Made by a program: the position numbers and the translations under genes. Below, in pieces: positions 1-5,783 of a stretch of DNA of 6,706 bases. How positions within the stretch are numbered: position 1 is the stretch's first letter; each line of letters starts with the position of its first letter. Under the pieces are notes generated by a model. That model had not been told where the DNA came from. It worked only from the letters and a program-made list of their open reading frames with translations, and made no database searches. This DNA is from Actinomycetes bacterium (GTDB lineage: Bacteria; Actinomycetota; Coriobacteriia; Coriobacteriales; Eggerthellaceae), in contig JAEWQO010000051.1 of NCBI GenBank assembly GCA_023460315.1, positions 1 to 6,706 of the forward strand, in the 5' to 3' direction.

Positions 1-80
1 GGCTGCGACGAGTCAAGGGCGATACGGCTTGAGCAAAGCGAAAGGCAAGCGCCTTGAGACGCTGCCAGCACCCCTTGGCC

Positions 81-122
81 TTATAGGCCTTGAGCAAACC
101 ACCCTTTTGAAGGGTGGTTCAT
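81..122 (-). CDS. Possible 13-codon leader peptide (uncertain)
   Basis: On the minus strand an ATG at 122-120 opens a short frame reading MNHPSKGWFAQGL and stopping with TAA at 83-81. A clean ribosome site, GGAGG (bases 131-127), lies 4 bases before the ATG, which is better than expected for a random short frame. Codons 2 to 8 are formed by the 10-bp inverted repeat at 97-119, so translation of the peptide would compete with folding of that hairpin. This arrangement resembles an attenuator leader for a minus-strand gene lying beyond the left edge, which cannot be seen here. No homologous peptide is recognised. It may be fortuitous, or part of a dispersed repeat. Confidence 0.25.
   Translation of the reverse strand: MNHPSKGWFAQGL
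97..119. repeat. Perfect 10-bp inverted repeat with 3-nt loop
   Basis: AACCACCCTT at 97-106 is followed by a 3-base spacer and the exact reverse complement AAGGGTGGTT at 110-119. In RNA this gives a tight stem-loop on either strand. Neither side carries a run of T, so it is a poor rho-independent terminator. The flanks are also repetitive: CTTGAGCAAA occurs at 28-37 and again at 89-98, a 5-bp stem lies at 42-55, and GGCC flanks TTATA at 77-89. Together bases 27-119 look like a structured intergenic element, perhaps a member of a dispersed repeat family. That last point is inference. Confidence 0.6.
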
Positions 123-150
123 GATTCCTCCATCTTGTCCCTCCTCCTTC

Positions 151-216
151 CGGCGCCGGGGTCCGCCCGCCCGCCCGCGCCCGCCGCCTCCCGGCGGGAG
201 GGGGGCTGCCCCCGGC
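151..216. other. Extreme GC-rich tract with CCCG tandem repeats and hairpins
   Basis: Only 4 of these 66 bases are A or T, about 94% GC by hand count, far above every gene in the window. It contains the 8-bp palindrome CGGCGCCG (151-158) and a short tetranucleotide repeat of the CCCG type (about 163-178). It also contains a 6-bp stem CCTCCC/GGGAGG (187-192 with 196-201) and a 5-bp stem GGGGG/CCCCC (201-205 with 209-213). It lies between the leader-like element to its left and the promoter of the TetR-type gene to its right. Read on the minus strand it would be the untranslated leader of the short frame at 81-122. No function is assigned. Confidence 0.55.
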
Positions 217-324
217 ATGAATTTGCCTCTCGACAGGAAGTGTAGGAGCGGGGCCTGCCGCCGAACAGTCATCAAAACGCGGCATTCTGTGTATCTTTCG
301 ACAGTTTGTGCCAATCTGTCCCCT

Positions 325-352
325 TTGAAGAAGGGGGTTTCGCCCTTATACT
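325..352 (+). promoter_or_regulatory. Sigma-70-type promoter with overlapping dyads, upstream of the TetR-type gene
   Basis: TTGAAG (325-330) and TATACT (347-352) are separated by 16 bases and match the -35 and -10 consensus at 4 and 5 of 6 positions. The predicted start near 359 leaves about 65 bases of leader before the ATG at 425. The core is woven into inverted repeats. CCCCTT (320-325) pairs with AAGGGG (331-336), leaving most of the -35 box in the loop. AAGGG (331-335) also pairs with CCCTT (343-347), which runs into the -10 box. Just upstream, GACAG (300-304) and CTGTC (316-320) form another dyad. Such placement is typical of repressor operators, so autoregulation by the TetR-type protein is plausible but not shown. 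Confidence 0.5.
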
Positions 353-411
353 GTTCGGAGGGAAGCTGCATAGACCCCAAGGGGAGTAAGGATAGTGCTG
401 GGGAGCGGTTC

Positions 412-418
412 AAAGGGG
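412..418 (+). promoter_or_regulatory. Ribosome-binding site that fixes the TetR-type start at 425
   Basis: AAAGGGG lies 6 bases before the ATG at 425. An upstream in-frame GTG at 395 would add ten residues, but it places this strong site inside the gene and yields an N-terminus unlike TetR proteins. The ATG at 425 is therefore preferred. Confidence 0.7.
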
Positions 419-424
419 ATCACC

Positions 425-1060
425 ATGAGAACAAATTTTTTCGTCCTGGGGCGGACTCGATCGCAAAGGGATTTGCTCAATGCGCTTATCTCTCTCGGTT
501 TCGAAAAGGATATCAGCCATATTTCCGTGACTGAACTGTGCCGTAGGTCGAGTATTAACCGGACAACCTTTTATAAACATTACGAAAGCATTTTTCATTT
601 CATATCATGCATAACCAATGAATTCCTCGATGACATGACCAAGGCGTTGGACAGCGAAAATCCCTATGCCGATCTCATTTCTTGCGATCAGCCCGAAAGG
701 ATTTTTTGGGATATGGCAGAATATATGAGTGGAGGCAACGCCGATTTTCTTCGCTTAATGCTCTCGAAGCACGGCTCTTCGAGTTTTGAAGATCAGCTGA
801 AAAACATCTGGGTCAGGCAAATCGAGAGGGCTTTCAAGCCCTACGAGGACGCGACGAAAGAACCCATCTGCCTTGACTCATTCGCTTCTTGTTTCGCGTC
901 AGCCATTTTGGGCCATCTCACCTATCATCTTCAGACCAAAACGGAGAACAACCATGATCTGATTGCTCACGAGATGAGAGTGCTGTTCTACGATGGGATG
1001 ATCACCTCTCTTGCCAAACATCCGGTCGTTCAGCCCTCTTCTGCGCTGTCTTGCTGTTGA
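425..1060 (+). CDS. TetR/AcrR-family transcriptional regulator
   Basis: The 211-residue product has the size and layout of a TetR-family repressor. Its N-terminal DNA-binding domain spans about residues 10-56. The helix-turn-helix lies around residues 33-54 and ends in the family hallmark TTFYKHYES, preceded by ISVTELCRRSSINR. The remaining 150 residues form a helical ligand and dimer domain with no recognisable ligand signature. The end carries two adjacent cysteines (210-211). The protein presumably represses transcription as a dimer and releases DNA on binding a small molecule; the ligand is unknown. Its own promoter is rich in dyads. The next gene on the same strand, a membrane protein, is preceded by a perfect 36-bp palindrome, making both sites candidate operators. 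The gene is AT-richer than the rest of the window (bases 541-600 about 35% GC), which hints at horizontal acquisition. The family call is firm; the targets are inferred. Confidence 0.92.
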   Translation: MRTNFFVLGRTRSQRDLLNALISLGFEKDISHISVTELCRRSSINRTTFYKHYESIFHFISCITNEFLDDMTKALDSENPYADLISCDQPERIFWDMAEYMSGGNADFLRLMLSKHGSSSFEDQLKNIWVRQIERAFKPYEDATKEPICLDSFASCFASAILGHLTYHLQTKTENNHDLIAHEMRVLFYDGMITSLAKHPVVQPSSALSCC

Positions 1061-1240
1061 AGCGGGAGGGCAACGCGCCCAATCGAATGAGCGGCCGGAC
1101 GTCAAGTTCCACGAGTTTCCTGGGTGATGGCTGTTGGCGCTGTGTCCGTCTTTGAAGGGCGAACCGCTGGACAAAGTGGCTTCAAAGGATGGTCCGTGAT
1201 TCTGCTGACGGTATGGCAACGATTGGGTAAGGGCAGATGG
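1061..1240. other. Intergenic spacer with no clear gene
   Basis: Between the TetR-type stop and the palindrome there is a weak stem GGGC/GCCC (1068-1071 with 1077-1080) without a T tract, so no convincing terminator is seen. No promoter with good spacing was found. TTGGGT at 1223-1228 is 21 bases from a TATAGT at 1250-1255, too far for a standard sigma-70 promoter. Read-through from the TetR-type gene into the membrane-protein gene is therefore possible. Confidence 0.5.
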
Positions 1241-1276
1241 CACCTCACGTATAGTGAATTCACTATACGTGAGGTG
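1241..1276. promoter_or_regulatory. Perfect 36-bp palindrome, probable operator, abutting a ribosome site
   Basis: The arm CACCTCACGTATAGTGAA (1241-1258) is followed immediately by its exact reverse complement (1259-1276), with no loop and no mismatch. Each arm is itself a dyad: TCAC-GTATA-GTGA at 1245-1257 and TCAC-TATAC-GTGA at 1260-1272, with centres 15 bp apart. The middle is GTGAATTCAC. The symmetry therefore offers two dimer sites, as in TetR-family operators such as the QacR operator, where two dimers bind one long palindrome (established knowledge; the parallel here is inference). TATAGT, a good -10 hexamer, is present on both strands (1250-1255 plus; 1267-1262 minus). The last base is also the first base of the ribosome site GGAGGG (1276-1281), so a transcript starting upstream would place an 18-bp hairpin directly against the start of translation. 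No T run follows, so it is not a classical terminator. Confidence 0.8.
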
Positions 1277-1288
1277 GAGGGAAGCTAG

Positions 1289-2209
1289 ATGCAGTCAGGG
1301 TACTTCAATGCAGCGTGGAGCGATATAAAAAACTCGCCGGGATGGTTTGGCAAAGTGCTCGTTCTCTCCTTGGTAAGTCTCATTCCCGTCTTTGGAGCGA
1401 TTGTCGTCTATGGCTATGTTTTTGGTTGGGCGCGGGACATGGCTTGGGACGTGCATGCCCCCTTGCCGGAGCACGTGTTTGGCAACGAGGACGGCAAATT
1501 GTATAGGCGAGGTTTTTTTGCGCTGGTGATCCTTTTCGTCTGCGCTCTGGTTCCGTGGGTTGTCGAGCTGGTTGGGAGCATTGTCACCGGCGTTGGCCTC
1601 GGAAGCTTGAGCTGGCATAGCTATGGCGGCGGGTTCCTTCCGCTTACCTTTGGACTTATGGCAGGATTGGCGGGACTGGCCTTTTTCGTTCTGTCCCTCG
1701 CAGCCTATTTCTTTGCGACGTTTTTCTTCTGGGTCGGCACCATGCGCATGAGCATTTACGATCGCCTTTCTGCCGGGTTCCAGCTCGGCAGGATGTGGGC
1801 CATGATGCGTCATGACTTTGGTGGCATTCTCCGTATTTTTGGTATGGCTGTTCTGCTGTCCCTCATCTTGGCCGTCGTTGTTTTCACTTTGGTTTTGGTG
1901 GTGGTTTTCATCGGGGCTGCCGTGAGCCTCTTTGCCTTTGGCGGTGCTTTGGACATCAACAGGGGTCAATTTGACGGCGCTGTGGTTGGTGCGGTTCTTG
2001 TCGCCATCGCGCTGGTGGCTGCGCTTGCGCTGTTCGTCGCCTTCGTCTCGGCTGTCATGGGGGTGTTCGTAGAGATGATGACGGCGCGGGCGCTGGGCTA
2101 TTGGACGCGCCAGTTCAATGTGCCGGCATGGCGTGGCCAAGATGATCCCATGCCGTTTGAGCTCAGGCCCTTGCCATCCTGCCAGCAGCCACCGATGCAG
2201 GATCGATGA
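1289..2209 (+). CDS. DUF4013-type polytopic membrane protein
   Basis: This 306-residue protein is an integral membrane protein resembling the DUF4013 family, whose biochemical role is not established. The family-like N-terminal block covers about residues 20-90. It consists of a first membrane segment ending in SLIPVFGAIVVYGYVFGWARD, then a polar stretch with the typical APLPE and a Gly-rich turn (LYRRGF), then a second segment. Further hydrophobic stretches lie at roughly 95-105, 116-150, 183-218 and 228-262, giving about six membrane segments. The C-terminal 35 residues are polar and proline-rich (PLPSCQQPPMQDR at the end). The ATG at 1289 has GGAGGG 7 bases upstream. The 36-bp palindrome directly before that site and the TetR-type gene before it suggest repressor control. 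A role in export or membrane stress would fit the context but is a guess. Membership is judged by motif memory, not by a profile search. Confidence 0.88.
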   Translation: MQSGYFNAAWSDIKNSPGWFGKVLVLSLVSLIPVFGAIVVYGYVFGWARDMAWDVHAPLPEHVFGNEDGKLYRRGFFALVILFVCALVPWVVELVGSIVTGVGLGSLSWHSYGGGFLPLTFGLMAGLAGLAFFVLSLAAYFFATFFFWVGTMRMSIYDRLSAGFQLGRMWAMMRHDFGGILRIFGMAVLLSLILAVVVFTLVLVVVFIGAAVSLFAFGGALDINRGQFDGAVVGAVLVAIALVAALALFVAFVSAVMGVFVEMMTARALGYWTRQFNVPAWRGQDDPMPFELRPLPSCQQPPMQDR

Positions 2210-2236
2210 TCTTTGGATCCCTTGCCGGTTTTTCTC
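2197..2236 (+). terminator. Weak candidate terminator after the DUF4013 gene
   Basis: GGATC (2200-2204) pairs with GATCC (2216-2220). The stem can be extended across a two-base bulge by GCA (2197-2199) with TGC (2223-2225). TTTTT follows shortly afterwards (2229-2233). The hairpin spans the stop codon, and the stem is short for an efficient terminator, so the call is weak. Confidence 0.3.
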
Positions 2237-2694
2237 TGGTCAATTCAAGCCTGAGAGCCATCCTTTCCTTGGCCCGTTTCCTTTGTGCATCCTCGCTTTG
2301 CCTGATCGAGAGGCGGCCGAAAGAGGAGCCGATGGTCGATGCGGGGCGGCGATGGCCCTGTCTTGCTTTCGACATCGCCTTGTGCCCTGTCTGCTGATGG
2401 AGCATGAGAAGGCTTTCTGAGGTGCGTTTATCCACTATCGGGGTCCGAAGGGCCACCATATCCGCAGAATTATGATCCTGTGGCGGAGACGCTTTGCCAA
2501 GTCGAGCGAATGGATATTGTCGGTCACACCTCCCGTGTCTCATCCGGCCGAAAAGGCATGAAGGCATCATTCTGAGAAAGCGCTCTTCAAGGCGCGGGCC
2601 GCTCAATTCAGGATAAAATCCAAGACTTCTCCGCCTTGTTCCACCGTTCGCGGGCTGTTGCCTGCCGATCGGAGGACGGCAATCTCCCTGTTCG

Positions 2695-2725
2695 TTGACC
2701 TTGTAATTGTTGCAAACCCCATGAT
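2695..2725 (+). promoter_or_regulatory. Weak promoter candidate for the HEAT-like/acs unit
   Basis: TTGACC (2695-2700) matches the -35 consensus at 5 of 6 positions. The best downstream hexamer is CATGAT (2720-2725), 4 of 6, with a long 19-base spacer. Spacers of this length are typical of promoters activated by MerR-type proteins, but no clear dyad sits in this spacer. The leader to the ATG at 2829 would be about 100 bases. It is offered only as the best candidate in a region that should contain a promoter. Confidence 0.22.
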
Positions 2726-2814
2726 GTCCTCACGTTCAATGGAAAAAAATATCCGTGGGCGGAAGCAGACGGCCACGACGGCCGCAACGAAGGAAAACGC
2801 AGAGGCAAGATTGC

Positions 2815-2822
2815 AAAGGAGG
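2815..2822 (+). promoter_or_regulatory. Strong ribosome site that fixes the start at 2829
   Basis: AAAGGAGG, close to the full anti-Shine-Dalgarno complement, lies 6 bases before the ATG at 2829. The open frame continues upstream to an ATG at 2658, but neither that codon nor the ATG at 2739 has a ribosome site. The intervening 57 residues are low-complexity and basic, so the shorter start is preferred. Confidence 0.75.
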
Positions 2823-2828
2823 AAGATC

Positions 2829-3506
2829 ATGAAGGCTACGATGACTGAGATGACCGTATGGAAGAGTACCTCGCTGCTCGAGAGGCTCGAAGTGGCCGAG
2901 AGGGGAGCGGGGAGACCCGCAGAGGCTCCCCAAGCCCTCGGCAGCCTCCATGGTTCCATGCTCTGCGCCGCCGTGAGGAATCTTCGGAAGTCTGAGATGC
3001 TCGCGTTTTTGTCGGACGGTTCCGCTGGCCGTGGTGCCCGCTTGGCCGCCATCGCGTCGCTTGACGACGTTGAGATGCTGATCGATGTCGCCGTTGGTGC
3101 GGTTCCCCTGTTTGTCCGCAGCGCAGCGCTTCGTCGCATAGATGAGCTCTGTGATGGCGCGTCTTTGCCCGAGAGCCAAATCAAGCGACTTATTCCCTGC
3201 TTCGATGAGCCCAAGCTCATCGCTTTTGCCATCATCTTGATGGATGTCGGCGACTATGACTGGTGCGTTCACTGCACCAGGGCAACCGTTGATTCGCTCG
3301 GTTCGGCGCTGTACAGCAACCCCGGCATCCACGAGACCGTCATTCTGGAGGATGCGTTCGCGTACCTTGCTCATAGCCGTCCCGATTTGAGGGAGTACCT
3401 TCAGGCGTACAAACCCGAACAGTTTATGACACAGACCACGTTTGCCCCTGTTTCGTTGGGCAACGTGTTCTACACCGGCCCGTCTCAAGAAGCGAATGTG
3501 GCCTGA
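2829..3506 (+). CDS. Unrecognised protein with HEAT-like repeats, encoded upstream of acs
   Basis: This 225-residue protein is not a family I recognise. It is predicted cytoplasmic, with no signal peptide or membrane segment. Residues about 52-106 contain two tandem units of roughly 26 residues that align with each other. One begins EMLAFLSDGSAGRGARLAAIASL, split here as EMLAFLSD (57-64) and ARLAAIASL (70-78). The other has EMLIDVAV (82-89) and VRSAALRRI (96-104). The pattern of a hydrophobic helix, a turn, then an Arg-Ala-Ala helix is typical of HEAT-like helical repeats, which usually bind proteins. Residues 118-162 may be a third, divergent unit. A Cys/His-containing stretch, DWCVHCT, lies at 144-150. 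The gene ends 35 bp before acetyl-CoA synthetase on the same strand with no terminator between, so the two are probably cotranscribed. A role as a partner or regulator of that enzyme is an inference from position alone. Confidence 0.8.
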   Translation: MKATMTEMTVWKSTSLLERLEVAERGAGRPAEAPQALGSLHGSMLCAAVRNLRKSEMLAFLSDGSAGRGARLAAIASLDDVEMLIDVAVGAVPLFVRSAALRRIDELCDGASLPESQIKRLIPCFDEPKLIAFAIILMDVGDYDWCVHCTRATVDSLGSALYSNPGIHETVILEDAFAYLAHSRPDLREYLQAYKPEQFMTQTTFAPVSLGNVFYTGPSQEANVA

Positions 3507-3541
3507 TGTTCCATCCGGCGATGTGAAGAAGGGAACCTACC

Positions 3542-5533
3542 ATGAAAAAGAACACCCGTACCGCCTTTATCAGGCAACTGTTGGAAAATGAGCGGTCGAT
3601 TGAGCCCTCTCCCGAGTTCAGCTACAATGCGCTCGTCAAGAGCAGGCAGGACTACGACGACCTCTACCGCCGATCGATGGAGGATCCTGAATCGTTCTGG
3701 GCTCAGATGGCTGGCGAGCATGTCGATTGGTTCAAGCCATGGGATGCGGTGGAAGAGTACGATTTTGAATCTGACAAACCTTTCGTCAGGTATTTCCGCG
3801 GAGCCGAACTCAATGCTTCCTACAACTGCCTCGATCGTCACTTGGACGGCGCGCGTCGAAACAAGGCGGCGCTCATCTGGCAAGGCGAGCCGGCAGAGGA
3901 AGTGGACGTCTATACCTATCAGCGTCTTCACCGCGAAGTCTGCAAGGCGGCAAACATGCTGAAGCGTCTTGGGGTGAAGAAAGGCGAGAGCGTTGTCCTC
4001 TATATGCCCATGGTGCCTCAGCTCGCCATTGCGATGCTTGCCTGTGCACGCATTGGGGCTATCCACTGCGTGGTGTTCAGCGGCCTTTCGGCAGAGGCGT
4101 TGAAAGATCGCATCAACGACTCAGAAGCTCGAGTCGTCATCACTGCCAACTTCGGGTATCGCTCGGGCAAGATCCTGCGCCTGAAGGACATCTGCGACAA
4201 GGCGTTGGACATGTGTCCTCAGGTGAGAAGCTGCGTGGTCGTGCGCCGTTTGGAGAAGCGCACGGAAATGACCGTTGATCGGGACGTGTGGTGGGACGAT
4301 CAAGTGGCTGGAGAATCGCCACAGTGCGAACCGGAGAGCATGGAGGCCAACGATCCCCTGTTCATCCTGTACACGAGTGGAAGCACGGCCAAGCCGAAGG
4401 GCATCCTCCACGGCACGGGCGGGTACCTGCTCTACGCGACCATGACGGCGAAGTATGTCTTTGATCTCAAGGAGAACGACGTCTATTGGTGCACGGCGGA
4501 TGTGGGCTGGATCACGGGGCATTCGTATCTGGTGTACGGGCCGTTGTCGAACGGAGCGACGACGCTCATGTTCGAAGGCGTGCCCAATTATCCCCAACCC
4601 GACCGGTACTGGGATGTGGTTGAAAAATTCGGCGTGAACGTTCTTTACACCGCTCCGACGGCCATTCGGGCGATGATGAAAGACGGTGAGAAGTGGGTGA
4701 GCGGTCATGATGTCAGCAGCTTGCGCCTTCTGGGGTCGGTTGGCGAGCCTATCACGTCAAAGGCATGGCTTTGGTACTATTCCGCCATCGGACAGGGACG
4801 ATGCCCTGTTGCCGACACGTGGTGGCAGACGGAGACTGGCGGCGTCATGATCACGAGCATTCCCGGTGCGGTGGACATGAAGCCCGGTTCAGCTGCCCTG
4901 CCGTTCTTTGGCGTTGTCCCGCGGGTCGTTCGTCCCGATGGCACTGAAGCAGGGGTAAATGAGGCAGGAAGTTTGGTGGTTTCGCGTCCTTGGCCAGGCA
5001 TGATGTTGGGCGTTTACCATAACGATAAAGCTTTTAAAGACGTGTACTTCCCCACGGCGGGTTGCTATACCACGGGCGACGGTGCCTATTGTGACGAAGA
5101 CGGGTACTTCTGGATAACGGGTCGCATTGACGATGTTATGAACGTTTCGGGCCACCGCATTGGGACGGCTGAAGTCGAGAGTGCCTTGGTTTCCTATATG
5201 CAGGTGGCTGAAGCCGCGGTGGTGGGCTGCCCCCATCCCGTCAAAGGCGAGGGCATCTATGCGTACGTGACCGTGAAAGAAGGATCGGTTATCAGCGATG
5301 ATCTGCGGGCTGAGCTGCTTGAGCATGTACGTGAGGCAATCGGGCCCATTGCCACGCCTGACATCATCCATTTCACACAGGCATTGCCAAAGACGCGCAG
5401 CGGAAAGATCATGCGCCGTATTCTGCGCAAGATAGCCGCCCAGGAGACCGAGGATCTGTGTGACATCTCGACCCTGTCGGAACCTTCGGTGGTTTACGAG
5501 TTGATCGAGGAGACCAAGCGCATGAGCGCCTGA
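3542..5533 (+). CDS. acsA: Acetyl-CoA synthetase (AMP-forming)
   Basis: The enzyme activates acetate with ATP to acetyl-AMP and then transfers the acetyl group to coenzyme A in the cytosol. At 663 residues it is full length (the family is about 650). In order come an ACS N-terminal segment (about 25-85, with SYNCLDRH at 93-100), the adenylating core, and a C-terminal swivel domain after the hinge. Acetate-pocket signatures are present: GWITGHSY (322-329), GSVGEP (398-403) and DTWWQTETGG (425-434). The Trp at 428 corresponds to the residue that limits the family to short acids. TGD (511-513), ITGRIDDV (525-532) and PKTRSGKIMRR (616-626) are intact; Lys622 is the catalytic lysine that protein acetylation silences in homologues. 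One oddity is the P-loop, which reads YTSGSTAKPKG (277-287), with Ala283 where Gly is usual. The ATG has AAGGG 8 bases upstream. The gene is probably cotranscribed with the HEAT-like gene before it and ends at a good terminator. Confidence 0.97.
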   Translation: MKKNTRTAFIRQLLENERSIEPSPEFSYNALVKSRQDYDDLYRRSMEDPESFWAQMAGEHVDWFKPWDAVEEYDFESDKPFVRYFRGAELNASYNCLDRHLDGARRNKAALIWQGEPAEEVDVYTYQRLHREVCKAANMLKRLGVKKGESVVLYMPMVPQLAIAMLACARIGAIHCVVFSGLSAEALKDRINDSEARVVITANFGYRSGKILRLKDICDKALDMCPQVRSCVVVRRLEKRTEMTVDRDVWWDDQVAGESPQCEPESMEANDPLFILYTSGSTAKPKGILHGTGGYLLYATMTAKYVFDLKENDVYWCTADVGWITGHSYLVYGPLSNGATTLMFEGVPNYPQPDRYWDVVEKFGVNVLYTAPTAIRAMMKDGEKWVSGHDVSSLRLLGSVGEPITSKAWLWYYSAIGQGRCPVADTWWQTETGGVMITSIPGAVDMKPGSAALPFFGVVPRVVRPDGTEAGVNEAGSLVVSRPWPGMMLGVYHNDKAFKDVYFPTAGCYTTGDGAYCDEDGYFWITGRIDDVMNVSGHRIGTAEVESALVSYMQVAEAAVVGCPHPVKGEGIYAYVTVKEGSVISDDLRAELLEHVREAIGPIATPDIIHFTQALPKTRSGKIMRRILRKIAAQETEDLCDISTLSEPSVVYELIEETKRMSA

Positions 5534-5550
5534 CGTCTCTTTTCGATACG

Positions 5551-5598
5551 AAACCGCCTGCGATATGCTTTGCGCTGTCGCGGGCGGTTTTCTGTTTT
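5551..5598 (+). terminator. Rho-independent terminator of the acs unit
   Basis: AAACCGCCTGCG (5551-5562) pairs with CGCGGGCGGTTT (5579-5590), a 12-bp stem with one G-U pair and a 16-base loop. T-rich sequence, TCTGTTTT, follows. It begins 17 bases after the acs stop codon. Confidence 0.82.
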
Positions 5599-5736
5599 CA
5601 GGGGAAGTGTCGATCCATGCCTGTCTCGTGGGCAACTTGGCAGCTGGCGCAAGGCGTCGAGGACTCCCGTTGGAGAATCGCTGGGGCGCCTGTCTTCGTC
5701 GGTGTTTCGGGGGCTATTCGGCCTGAAAGTCCGAAG
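5599..5736. other. Convergent intergenic spacer, nothing recognised
   Basis: The spacer between the acs terminator and the second hairpin shows no gene. One short open frame crosses it, but it begins inside the terminator and has no ribosome site. A small 5-bp dyad TTCGG/CCGAA (5717-5721 with 5731-5735) sits beside the next hairpin and could help end minus-strand transcripts. Confidence 0.5.
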
Positions 5737-5783
5737 CGGCGGATTGGCGTGACTCGGGGAGGCGTCAATCCGCCGGCTTTTCT
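5737..5783. terminator. Hairpin terminator between the convergent acs and MerR-type genes
   Basis: CGGCGGATTGGCG (5737-5749) pairs with CGTCAATCCGCCG (5763-5775), a 13-bp stem with one G-U pair and a 13-base loop. Read on the plus strand it is followed by GCTTTTCTCT, giving a second stop for leak-through from acs. Read on the minus strand it lies 8 bases beyond the MerR-type stop codon, but the T content after it is poor (CTTCGGACTTTC). It is probably bidirectional, and weaker for the minus strand. Confidence 0.65.

Larger units (their letters stand above)
2210..2828. other. 619-bp stretch without a convincing gene
   Basis: No open frame here has both a good ribosome site and recognisable protein character. 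The longest is on the minus strand (2163-2606). It needs a TTG start, lacks a clear ribosome site, overlaps the DUF4013 gene end-to-end and gives an Arg-rich product that is not recognised. Its C-terminal half, about 2165-2400, is polar and helix-like, with GC-rich third codon positions similar to the neighbours, so a decayed or small real gene cannot be excluded. The right half presumably holds the promoter and leader of the downstream HEAT-like/acs unit. No large RNA fold or known riboswitch was recognised. Confidence 0.45.

Noticed and set aside
1..124. Possible C-terminal tail of a plus-strand gene entering from the left edge
   Set aside because: Three plus frames are open from base 1 for 9 to 40 codons, but none is recognisable and the region is full of dyads, so no partial gene can be supported.
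13..285. 90-codon minus-strand frame across the GC-rich tract
   Set aside because: The product is Pro/Arg/Gly-rich, as any frame through this tract would be, and no ribosome site fits the start. The 13-codon frame with GGAGG is the better candidate.
1241..1276. The 36-bp palindrome as a rho-independent terminator or as a MerR operator
   Set aside because: No T run follows on either side, and no -35/-10 pair with the 19-20 bp spacer used by MerR proteins frames it.
1295..2140. 281-codon open frame antisense to the DUF4013 gene
   Set aside because: It is a mirror of hydrophobic codons, giving a His/Asn/Lys-rich product with no ribosome site. The plus-strand frame has a clear family match and a ribosome site.
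2658..2828. 57-residue N-terminal extension of the HEAT-like protein
   Set aside because: The upstream ATGs lack ribosome sites and the extension is basic low-complexity sequence. AAAGGAGG directly before 2829 fixes the shorter start.
2603..3235. 210-codon minus-strand frame and other long antisense frames over the HEAT-like gene and acsA
   Set aside because: They are shadows of GC-rich coding frames on the plus strand; the products are low-complexity and lack ribosome sites.
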